DNA of 64,000 nucleotides, from assembly GCF_001625215.2 (NCBI RefSeq), contig NC_030385.2:42619598-42683597 (forward strand), in the 5' to 3' direction. Shown piece by piece: positions 21,187-32,700 of this stretch (the stretch's first letter is position 1; every line of letters starts with the position of its first letter). Origin of the DNA: Daucus carota subsp. sativus (lineage: Eukaryota > Streptophyta > Magnoliopsida > Apiales > Apiaceae). The notes beneath the pieces were generated by a model. The model saw only the letters and a program-made list of their open reading frames with translations, did no database searches and had not been told where the DNA came from. Made by a program: the position numbers and the translations under genes.

Positions 21187-22783
21187 ATGGCGATGTGGCT
21201 GAGGGAAGGCGTGGGAGGCTTAAAAACCCAACTGGTTCGCCATTTCTCCCGGAAATGCGCACCCAATTTGAGAAAAATAAACCCCAGAGTGCCGCCCCAA
21301 GAGGCTAATTCCATTGCTGAAGGTCTTTATCAGGTCATCAAGGACCACGGCCCTCTCACTGTTCCCAATACCTGGAATCAAGTCAAGGTATATACCCACC
21401 TCCCCTTTACTCTCTACTTTCTGTAATTTTGTTTTGTTTATAATTCAATAAGTTGGAATCGGGTGAAATTTGAGTGAGGATAAGGACTAATTAAGTCGGG
21501 AAATGAGAGAAAACTGGTTTGTAAATACGGTGTAACTGAAATTAGCATAATAGTAGCTCCATCACCGGATTATAACTAGATAAATGACAAGATGTGTGCT
21601 TCTGTTTTCTTCTTCTACAGTGTATATGTACTCTGGTACAATTAATGGACGCTAACTCGTGGTATGAACCTATCCCTACAAATTGGAAATCTATGACAGA
21701 TCTTATCATCTACTCTTTACCAATAACAATGCGAAACGAATGTCTATGCAAGGTAGTTGTAAAAGAATTTGGCCAAATTATAACATTTTTGTGTTTTTGC
21801 TTTAGAAATATTTGACACTGATATAATGCTAGTATGGTACGTTGGTCTTAATTTAATTCTCGATTGGCAAATGAACTAGACGTGATCACTTACACAGTTA
21901 CACGAGCAGACTCTAGCTATGTTGTTGAATAACTTCTTTCATTTACAACCATGCAACTCCATACTAATGACAACCTTCTTAGGGGATGGAGATTAAAAAG
22001 TGATGGTTTTATTTATTAAAGCCAGTAAGAGCTGAATGTTTCTGTCTCCTGAAGAATAGTTTTACTGTGACACGACATAATTAGAAGGGTCTGTGTCCCT
22101 GACAATCGCTTTCCACAACAATCTATCCGCGGTTCTTTTTCGTTGAAAGACACAGTACATGAGTTTTTATGTGAATACAGGGGCCACGTCACCTCTCCTC
22201 GCCTTAAACACACATCCTAGGGTTTCCATCTTTCCACTATAAAAGCAGGGAAAGCTTGTGGCCAGAACAACGATCGTCAGGGACCATCTCTCTAATTGAA
22301 ATTGTTCTGCACCTTTTTTGTACAGTGTTAGGCAATTTTTTTAAATGTTCAGGACAATTGTTGTTATGTGAGAACTGTTGCCATGCTCCCAAAATCCCAA
22401 ACTGAGCGCGAGTCGACATATATATAATATCATAATATGTGATGGACTACTTATTAGGGCAATAGAAGAGTTTATATCCGTAATTCTTGGTTCAAAATAG
22501 TTCTTTCTGTCGCTTATGTGCAATACATATGTGGATGTCATAGGAATCTGGAATCAGTGGATTGAGCAGCAAAACACACATGAAGCTAATGTTAAAGTGG
22601 ATGAGGGGAAGAAAGATGCTAAAGCTGTTATGCAACCAGGTTGGTTCCAACAAGAAATTCCTGCACTGTACCCTTCCTGAAGACCCGGAAAATATCCAAT
22701 CAAATACTATAACAGATCCTAAAATACAGAGGAAGAAAAAACCTTCTGTTAGAAAACTAAAGGTGACCAAGAAAAACAGATGA
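21187..22783 (+). CDS. Small, probably mitochondrial protein of unknown function (two exons)
   Basis: Exon 1 is 21187-21387 and exon 2 is 22544-22783, joined in phase 0 through GT-AG sites to give 146 residues. The N-terminus (MAMWLREGVGGLKTQLVRHFSRK without early acids, then NLRKINPRVPPQEA) looks like a mitochondrial presequence. A central block, IAEGLYQVIKDHGPLTVPNT followed by W, then GLSSKTHMKLMLKWMRGRKM, is helical and could be a small winged-helix-like fold. The C-terminus is very basic (KIQRKKKPSVRKLKVTKKN), suggesting RNA contact. I believe it is a conserved plant protein, perhaps mitoribosome-linked, but I do not recognise a named family. No lesion is seen. Confidence 0.75.
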
Positions 22784-23144
22784 GCTGATGATGCAAGTAT
22801 GTGAGGAGCATGCACCATTTCTGTTAGATGATATGGCATGTCTTATGTAAAACCTGTCGACTAAATAATCCTAGTGCTCTATATTGCATCATTTTGGTAT
22901 TATTTTCATTTCTATGAAGCTTACCCGCATCATAGCATCTTTTTTTATTTGATCTGTGTCTTTTAAACATTCCTGGCTTATGTGAGTTTGAGGTACATTA
23001 CTTAGCCTTGTTGTGATAGTGGAACTTCATTTGTGATCTGTACCTTTAAACAAACAAGATATCAAGGTAGTAATCTTTAGCTTGGAGATTAGAAGATGCT
23101 CCATTTTTGTTTTGGAATTACGGTATTGCATGGGGCTGTAATTT

Positions 23145-23276
23145 GACTAATCAGTGGGGACTGGGGACCTTCCCTTTGATCACAACTTGCCTGATCTCAA
23201 GATTGCCGATGTGCTTTACTTGGTGGTTTTCCCTGGTGAAGGAAAATTCGTTCCAGAAGAAGAACCTTTTCAAGGT
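23145..23276 (+). pseudogene. Exon-like fragment of unknown gene
   Basis: One frame reads sensibly as protein (VGTGDLPFDHNLPDLKIADV, then LYLVVFPGEGKFVPEEEPFQ). It ends at a good donor, caag|gtaatc, at 23276. The upstream frame closes at a TAA a few codons before, and I find no continuing exon. It may be a relic exon or part of a spliced 3' leader. The family is not recognised. Confidence 0.3.
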
Positions 23277-26200
23277 AATCCCCCATCAGTTTTATCTTTC
23301 ATAGTTGAGTGAAACAAAGGCATGTTTTCAGGCTTCTGTTTTTGTATTTTGTTTGCTCCAAACAACTCAACACCATACTTTTTAAGCTTAAGAGAGATGC
23401 TCATTGCTCTATCCTTAACTGTTGAAAAAGAATATCATCTTGCCATTTCCTCCTGTCTTTTTACTAATCACTTTACTATTGGTTCCATGTCAGTTCTTGA
23501 TATTTTTTCCCTTCTCTTGTAACGAATGTATAACCCAAAAAAGGTGATATTGTCTGGGTAAATAAATCAAAGGTAACCACAAAAGTTGTCTCTATCAGTG
23601 AGTTGTGGTTCTTTTTAGAGGCCAGCCAGCATTGAGAATTTATTCCAACAATACTTATCTTTAGGGCCTCTGAGACCCACACCAATCCTCACTCCAGAAA
23701 TTTAAATCCACAACGACGGCAGTGAGCCCAGCTCAAAGATGTTTTTGCATTAGGAAGCATGATGGACGTCTGATGTAACCCACAGCAAACGAAAGATTCT
23801 AAACCAGACTCCCCTGCTGCTCAACTTTAATTTTAAGATAAAAGTTTAGAGGAAGATGCTCTGACAATTGATTGTTAATGACAAATCATCTGTTATTGTC
23901 TAAAACACGGATGAGCTCACGAGCGTGCAGCTTGTGCACAATCCGTTATAAAAAAAGTTGCAGATAATTTGTTGCAACAATTGATTTACAGGGATCCGGA
24001 TCCAATTTTGTGCTAAATTGTTAATTATAAAAAATTAATAAGTAATATTGACTTGTGAATATTATCAAATATCATTTTAATTTCAAATTTCACTGCTAAG
24101 GAATTATAATATTTTCATAATTTTTCAATTTCATAACTATTGATTTAGGAACAATTTTTTTTTTTTTTATCAATATAGAGAATTTACGGAGAGAATTTAT
24201 TTAGAGGTTATTATTTTTTATTGCGCTCCCAGTTATACATTTAGTTGAAGTTGATATCATAGGACGTATATCCATGTGCATTATAGTGATCAACTTTAAT
24301 GCTGTTTATTTTAAGTTCAAATCATAATTGATTACGATGAATATGACTCATGAGGGATGCCTTTTATATTCTCCCATGTGACCTATCGGGCCTTTTTTCA
24401 TTTCATCCTAGTGTTTTCTCTGTTTCTTTTAATAATTTATGCAAATCAATCAATGTTATGTATGATTTCATATCTGTTACCTATCATCCAATGACATTTT
24501 TCAACCACAAAACCTATTGGACATTTATATTGGTCTAATAATATTTACATTACAAGAATATAATTGACCTTCTAACCAACTTAACATTGATATCAAAAAA
24601 TATATAATACTACTAAAAGATAAGTTGGATTAATAAAGATGCACAATTTCAGGGATGGGATGCATCATGCACGTATCATAATTAATTGATAGCAAGAAAT
24701 AGAAAAACATCAATTGATTCGGTCCTATATTTAGGAGACGATTTAAAGTAAAAAAATAGAGTAGAAGTTAAAAGCAAATTAAGATTTATAAATTCTTGTA
24801 ACTTATAAATTCATGAGCCTTTAGATGTAAAACAGGCGAAGCAAGTTGGGAAAATAGTCAAAAGTGAGGTTGAGCCAACACCTGAAAGTCCGGCTTCGGG
24901 TGGTATAAGTTACAAACATTTATTTGTATTTATTTGTATCGTTTGTGTAGAAAAATAAGAAGCATTTAAAAAAAGTTAAGGATATTAGTTTTTGTTTCAT
25001 GACTTCTACTTTTTTCTCAAACACTTTAATTACTTATAAGTCTTAACTAACATGCTTATAATTTCTACTTTTTTTTTTATTTTAAGCAAAAATATTAATT
25101 TTAAACTCAGTCAAACGATCACAAAAACCTGTAATGGTTTAAGGTGTCAGCTATGGATCCGACTCCCATAAAGAATCTAATAACCATAATGGCAAAGTTA
25201 ATGCTAAGTTAAGAGTATCATTTAGTCAAACGAATGGGGACAAAGAGCACTACGAGTTGCCTAAGTGTTGATCTTGGCCAATAATCTAGTACTATCAGTT
25301 TAACCATCTGAGCTGTATGTAGCATGGCTGTAATACCCGAAATCTTCAAATTCAGTATCCCCTCTAATTTAATTTTTGACCAACAATTACTTGTTTAAGC
25401 TGAATAATGTAGTTATAAGTTATTATTTTTAACATTTTTCCTCAATAAAAGTATATAGTCAAAATTTTAATTCATAAACAAAATTGAGACCAAAACTCCT
25501 AAAAATATATGTGAAAAAGTTGAAACGACTTATAAACCAAAAAAGTATAAACAATCTCTTGTGAGTGCAGGTACAGCCTTCACCAATCCTTTGTCAACTT
25601 TGAACTATACTGTATTCTATACTAGGGTTGGACTTAGAAGTTGAGTTGGCGAGATGCACGACATTAAATACACGGGTCGCGTAGCCATTTGGAAGTACTT
25701 GACGCAACTTGTATCTCGACACATTATTTTAAACTCAATCATTAGTTGCTTCATGCTTGGACCTCGTTTTCGTACTCCAGATAAGCAGATGCTGCGGAGC
25801 TTGTGTACAAGTCCAGACACTCACGGGAGCACTGCTACTGCAAGCTTTGGACACATCTTTTCTTATCGTCTATTCAGTATTCCCTTATAAATACTAGGGT
25901 TTGTCTTGTGACCATGGACCTGTGCTAAAGCGCAAAAATTTATATATTTGCGAGATTTTGATTGATGTGGTGATTGTATATGAGGAGAGGATCTATCTTT
26001 ATTGAGATACGAGAACCAATAAAATGAGTCAAATTTATAAAATTCCGTACTTAACATCTGACCATAAGCACATGCTATAAAAACCGTAAATACTATCATT
26101 TCTTGAACTGTTCCAAAATTAGGACTTAGTGCAATATATGAAATTGAGTTCGGTACTTTGGCATTTGGAAGGCGGAGGAAGAAAAAACCAGACATACTTT

Positions 26201-26987
26201 AAGCAAATACAGGTGTTATCATTATAATAAAATGTTGTATCAGTAATTTAGAAAATCATTGGCACATTATTTAATCTTAGATTTTTCAAGGTGTTATTTA
26301 GAAAATGTTGGACTTTCACATTAGTAAAAAATATATGCATGCAGTGAGTTTATAGTTATATTTTCTTTTTGAGGGTGTGGTCTTACTTTTTGTTTCTATT
26401 TGACTTCAGGCAAAAAAAAGGATAAGAACAAAACAAGGAACTGGATATGAAAGTAATTCGTTGAATCGTTGGACAGGGGGGCTCGCCAGCGAAGTATTTA
26501 GGTTCTGGTTCAGCACCAATTTCTTAGCGAGTGGTATAGATATGATATCGAGTTTGAAATTATCTTTTATTCCAGAAGAAAATAATGCAAACCCGGTGGG
26601 TGAACGTGATCAACTTATGGTATCTTATATTACATCAATAAATCATCACAAACAAACAAGTATTCTTGTCACACTGAAATTGGATTTTTTTTTATTTTTC
26701 TTAATAAAATTAATCAATTATATAAAATATTATGTATAGTACTACATTTAAAAAAATTATAGAAGATATAGATAATTTATTATAATATCAATCAAAGTTT
26801 GACCATTGTAATTAAAAAAAAGTCAAAAAATCCGTCTGAATGCTAAGTCGTGTGTAGAGTTTGAGCTGCAGAGGAAAATTTGTCTTAGGATATAAAATGA
26901 CATTTTTTTTAATTTTGCATATTAATTTTATTAAATCGCCAAAAAATAAAATTACTAATAAATAGCAGGGAAGATGTTAACAACCTA

Positions 26988-27200
26988 CTTCCTCTGTCCC
27001 CTCATTTCTTTACGTTATTTTTTGGCACACTTTTCAATCTTCATTTAAAGTATAGTTCTATAATATATTTTTAATTTTTTTTTCTTTGAATAAAAATTTG
27101 ATATATAAATTTTTATTAAAAAAAGAAAATTTTGAAAAAAAAATTATGAAAGAGCCTCAAAATGCGTGGAAACGTAAACTACCCGGAGGGACGGAGGGAG
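26988..27200. mobile_element. Stowaway-like MITE
   Basis: It begins cttcctctgtcccctcattt and ends ggagggacggagggag, flanked by TA on both sides (26986-26987 and 27201-27202). The ctccctccgtccc-type end and TA duplication are the hallmark of Tc1/Mariner-derived Stowaway elements. Confidence 0.85.
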
Positions 27201-28368
27201 TAATATTTTGATGGCGAGAAGAAAAGAAAAAGACATTCAACAACCAACCCCACTGGAAACAAAGAAAGAGAACAAATGCAGAAAACACCCCATCTGTGAT
27301 AAAGAACAAATTGTACATTTCATCTGTGTGACTGTGTGCCATTTTTTCAAGCCATAAATCTGCAGACTTGGATAAGTACATGCAACTAATGATTTCAAGG
27401 CTGGAGTTTTCAGCATTGGATTTTTGCAACTTGTAATTTAAATCGGAAAACCAAAAAATAATAAATTACCCACGAGGCGTCGTATTCTCTTGTTAGTTTG
27501 TTTCGACATTTATTGCAGGAGGTGGGGGCGGAGTGACGAGCCACTCTCAGCTCATTAAGCCTGGTGGTCTTATAATATTGCTTTCAAAACTCCTGCTGCT
27601 TTCCCATCTCTATCCAGCCGATCTGTAGTTTCGTATGTATACTTGCTTAACTCGACCTCTGAAACAATGAGAATTTGATAAATGAACATAAAATGAAATG
27701 GGATTTTACAAGATTCTGTGAGGTATGTTATAGTCTATTGATGGACATTGATCTCAGCTTTACATGAATTGGATATTCAAATAATTATTGGATAATTGGA
27801 TATATATATATAGAGGCTGTTTGGCTGGTATTATTTTCAAAAATAAGTATTTTTTTTGAAAAAAAGCATATTAAATTATATTTTTATACTTTTTTTGAAA
27901 TAATTTTTTATTTTTTTTAAGGAAAACAAAGTTAATTTTAAAATTTATTAGGAGAACAAGTGAGTCTTTTTCATATTTCTTTTTTTATTTGAAGCATATT
28001 TTACGTCCAATATATTTATATATTTTATGTAGTTTAAGGGAACACAAATTATTATTTATCATAATCAATTAGTAGAAAAATATAGATAATTCATATTCAT
28101 AATATACAAAACAAGTACTATCACACCCGACAATTTCGGCGGAAACAGTGAAAGTGAAAAACTATAAGTATATGATTTCATTTAAATTCTCATGTCTCCC
28201 TTCACGGATCCGATCCACATCTCTCACTCCTTTCAAGTAATTTGTTTATAGAATTCAAGAATTAAAAGAAATTATAAAATACATTCAACCTGCTTCACTG
28301 CTGTGCTGCCACTAATTTTATTTCCAAATTCCGAAGTGAAAAATAGTACCACCAGTCCAAAACCAGTA

Positions 28369-28732
28369 CTCCCTCTGTCTCAGTCATTTGTATACAAATG
28401 GCTGGGACACTGAAACCAAGAAAAGTGTAAAAAATGAGTAAAGTTAGATGAAAAGTGAGTATAGTGGTGGGACCCATTTATATTTAATAATAGAATTTAA
28501 GATAGTGGAGGAAAGTAGTGAGTGTAATAGTGTTTATATTATTATAGAATGGAGATAGTGGAGGAAAGTAGTGGGTGTAATAGTGTTTATATTATTATAA
28601 AATGGAGATAGTGGAAGAAAGTAGTTGGTGTAATCTTATTTTATATTATAAAAGTTACTACTTTTGGTATTTATATAATTGGTGGGACGTCTCAGAAAGA
28701 AAACTGTATACAATTCATTGGGACGGAGGGAG
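28369..28732. mobile_element. Stowaway-like MITE with internal tandem repeats
   Basis: The ends ctccctctgtctcagtc and gggacggagggag are flanked by TA (28367-28368 and 28733-28734). The interior holds about three copies of a ~60-base unit starting gagatagtggaggaaagtag, which lengthens it beyond the usual 250 bp. Confidence 0.85.
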
Positions 28733-29711
28733 TAATAATCTAGGACTATCATTTGTGAAACAGTAAATCTTCATGTGAATTTACAATGTGTTCTGTCTAA
28801 AAACTGTGTTTAGATACATCGTATGTAAAGTGTAAACATAAATGTGTGTATAAATATGTTTTTTATGTCTTCTCATCATGGATGTTCAAGAGAGAAATAC
28901 AGTATAAGCTCCCTTTCGATTGGATCCATTTTTCTTTCTTTATTTTTTTGCTTCTCTCTCTACATTCCCACTCTCTCTCTACCCAAATACGCGTCTAGCT
29001 CAAATCCCCTCGGTTTTGTTTGTTTGTTGCAAGAAGAGAGTTAAAAAAGACACAAACTTGTTTGAAGCTGAGCAAAGAAGATTCATTAAAAATGATGACC
29101 TTAATTTGAAAATTTCACTTGGAAATAGCCTCAAATTCAGGGCTTTCGCCTTACCCTCTTTCCTCATTTTAAGGTACTCTGCTAACTGATTTTATGATAC
29201 TGTTTGTTGGGTCAATCTTGTTTATATATATGCACATAAAGATTCTATCTTTATTCAATTTTTGCTGATTTTTATTGTTTACTTTTGAAATTGGGTCCAA
29301 ATTTCAAATGGGGTTTTGCTGATCAGTGTGATTACTAATGGGGTTTTTGTGTTCTTGAATTTGAGGTTTGTGTGAGTGAAAGAGACCTCATTTTAACTGT
29401 CTGCCTCCTTTATTTACTATTTAGGATGTTATACTTTTCTGACTGCTAATAATTGATTCTTTTTTACCATTTTTGATTTAAAGATCTGAACTTGATTGTA
29501 TTTGTCTTTAACTATTTTGATGCTGTATCTGTTTAGGATTTGGTGGTGGTAGTGTGGGTTTGTGTGGAGGACCAGACATTTAAGTACGGATCTTATGTTG
29601 AACAATCCCATTATCTTTTTGTGGTCATGTTTGAGCTTTTAGGCTGAAATTTGTAAGAGGGTCTCATGGCAAATTTATGATTTGGTTTGTGTGGGCTTGT
29701 AGGTTGGGAAA
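28733..29711 (+). promoter_or_regulatory. Promoter and probable spliced 5' leader of the QUA2-type gene
   Basis: A CT-rich stretch (about 28928-28985, ctctctctctacattcccac type) is typical of plant leaders. A candidate 5'-UTR intron runs from the donor after 29173 (taag|gtactc) to the acceptor before 29703 (cttgtag|gttggg), nine bases upstream of the ATG. Transcript start and splicing are inferred from signals only. Confidence 0.5.
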
Positions 29712-32700
29712 ATGTCAAGGCCACTCCATCGGGGTGTATCTGGTGGTGGAAGATTATCGGGGAGCAATAATGACTTGTGGACTGACTCTCAGATGAAAGA
29801 TAGTACAGATAAAGATGACATTGACAAAAGTCGTCTCCGTTCTGATCAATCCTTTTTGTCTCTTAAATTTCCTTTTCGGCTACCTTTTCAAGATAATTCC
29901 CCTTCTAAAATCAGTGTTGGTGAGAATGGTTTTATATCTGATCAGTTCAGTCCTGCAAGTATGAGGAACCGCCATAAATTGATTTTGCTTTTTCTCAAGA
30001 TTAGTTTAGCTGCAATTGTAATACTTGCTCTTACTGGCTCATTTTGGTGGACAATATCCATTAGTATTGCATCAAGAGGTCAGATATTTCATGGATATAG
30101 ACGACTTCAGGAGCAACTTGTGTCAGATTTGTTGGAAATTGGAGAGCTTTCTAGTGGTACTGCAAGATTCAAAGAACTGGATTTTTGTTCTGATGAGTCA
30201 GAAAATTATGTTCCTTGCTTTAATGTTACCATGAATCTTGACTTGGGCTTTCCCAAAGGTGAAGAAAATGACCGTCATTGTGGATCTTCGTCCTTGCAAA
30301 ATTGCCTGGTGCTTCCGCCTGCCAATTACAAAATTCCATTGAGGTGGCCTACTGGACAAGATGTCATCTGGGTTTCAAACGTTCAGATTACTGCACAGGA
30401 GGTACTTTCCTCTGGAAGTTTGACAAAACGGTGAGTAAACCGCTGATTTGTATCATTATTAGGGATAAAATAGTCTTTTTCTTCACAATTTAATATAATT
30501 GATTAATTTTAACTTCATTGGACTGCAGGATGATGATGCTAGACGAGGACCAGATATCTTTTAGATCTGCATCTCCAATGTTTGATGGTGTTGAGGACTA
30601 CTCTCATCAAATTGCAGAAATGATCGGTCTCAGAAATGAATCTAACTTTTTACAGGCTGGGGTAAGTCACCTGAGTTTACTTCTTGAAATCTATTTGGAC
30701 GGAAAATTTTTCTTTTTTTGTAGCTTATCATTTACATGCTTTTTGAGCTTCGCCGTTACTAGACTTTGTGATGAAACAGTAGGTGCTTTTAAAGTTAAAA
30801 ACATGATATTGATGTACAGATGTTTTAATTTTATGACTTGCCTGAACTCTGCAACCCTGCTACTGTGCTACACTATGCATTGTAAATCATGTTAAAAACT
30901 TGTAATCAGTTTAAACATTTGACAGGAAATCTGATCATCCAGACAGATTTTATCTATATCTTGATTCACTTACCATCAACTTTTCCAGAAAGGATCTGTG
31001 GAAAAAAAAAAAAAAAAAAAACTTTTCCAGAAAGGAAATTAGTTTAAACATTTTATCTATAACTATGAGCACCATCAGTGCGTTTGTTAATTTGGAAGTG
31101 AATAGCGGTCACCCCCCCCCCCGAAACACAATCGCAGGTATGCACATGCCTAATAGGTACCGCTATTAAAGTCAATTTTCAATGCTGATGTATAAATTTT
31201 TAATGCTATGCATCTCTCTCGCTCTATATATATGTATGTATATCTAGCTATGCATGTACATATTAGCACTAAATTGATGCTAGAATGAAATAAATGATTT
31301 GTTTGATGCAATTTAATTTATGAAATTGCTAAAAATGTGACACGAACATATTCATCTGATCGTTTGTTGTTCATTTTTTGATCTAGCCAACTGTTGAAAA
31401 CGTGAAGCGTTGAAGTTTCATGCATATGTAGTTTGATGGGTCTTTGCAATTATATGACACGTTTCCTGTGGTTATCAGGTTAGAACTATTCTGGATATAG
31501 GATGTGGTTATGGTAGTTTCGGAGCACATCTTTTCTCGAAACAGCTATTGACGATGTGCCTTGCGGAGTTTGAGGCTTCAGGCAGTCAGGTTCAACTAAC
31601 TCTAGAAAGAGGTCTTCCAGGGATGCTTGGTTCTTTAACTTCGAAACAGTTTCCTTATCCGTCACTCTCTTTTGACATGATACATTGTGCTCGTTGTGGC
31701 ATTGACTGGGATAAGAAAGGTATACATAACATGCAATGTAATAAGCACATTGTTAGGTGCATATATGCAATTAGAATAGTAAGTAAAAAACATTCCTCCT
31801 ATATAGCACTATTGGGGTTGCTATTTGCATAAAGAATTATCCTCACAAAAAGTTACTGGAAAGACATAACAAAAAACAACAGATCTTTTTGCTACTATAT
31901 TAAGAAAGTAATGGTGGATACTCTCATATATGCTGGACATGATGTTTTATGATATATTTGGTATGATTCAAAGATGTCTTCTGCCATATATATGTAGCAT
32001 AGAAATTTTTAAATAAACTTGAAAGACCGTAAGCAGTGAAACATATGCATCAGTGTTAAGAAAACACAGAAAAGATGTTTGAGCTGATTTGTAAGTAGTT
32101 CGAAGAAACTTTAGTACATCAAAATGACTTGTAATCTTATTGCGGAGAATAAAATTTTTCACCCTTTTTTTTTCTTGCACGCGGTCTCATAAATCTTGGG
32201 TTGGGGGATATTATCAAATTGAAAAATAATAGGGCTTAATAAAAAAAATTTAAAACTCAATGTCATCCAAGAATCCGATGTCTGGTACTGTCTCCCATTA
32301 TCAAGTTCTTAAATTAGTAAAGTCTGATATCATTTGTTTTACTTATTTTGCCCCAACCTTGCATGCTGATAAGCTATTTGGTGGGATGGAAGATAGTCCG
32401 TATGGATATACATGTCATTGCAGTCAAGTTATAAAATTGTCATAGTCAAGTGCATTCTCCCAGAATTTCTCTTGTAATTATAGAAAAGACCAGAACATGC
32501 ATATTCCTGTAGTTGCTTTTGCAGGATAACATACTTGTATATATACTCTTGTCTAGGTGGGATGCAGTAAACACGCTAATGCTAATTGAGCACTAGTTCC
32601 GCTACTCAGTTTGATGTTGTCTCCCTTACTGCGTCAAATTCAAAACTAGTTCATATTTTAGTTTACTAGTCCGTCAGAAAACAATGACTATTCTCTCTCA

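Larger units (their letters stand above)
22784..28368. other. Gene-poor 5.6-kb region
   Basis: After the 3' end of the small mitochondrial-type gene I find no complete gene here. It contains AT-rich DNA, one Stowaway-like MITE (26988-27200), an exon-like segment at about 23145-23276, and a faint tRNA-like sequence at about 25255-25320. Open frames of 60-110 codons (for example 23107-23304, 25863-26195 and 26461-26739) show no domain, no homologous look and no consistent splice sites. Confidence 0.5.

Noticed and set aside
20863..21314. Several overlapping frames on the minus strand at the start of the mitochondrial-type gene
   Set aside because: They are antisense shadows of the first exon and its promoter duplication.
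25255..25320. Possible tRNA gene or second SINE on the minus strand (A-box-like cagctcagatggttaaac)
   Set aside because: There is no matching B box or cloverleaf, and no target duplication was found. At most it is a decayed tRNA-derived repeat.
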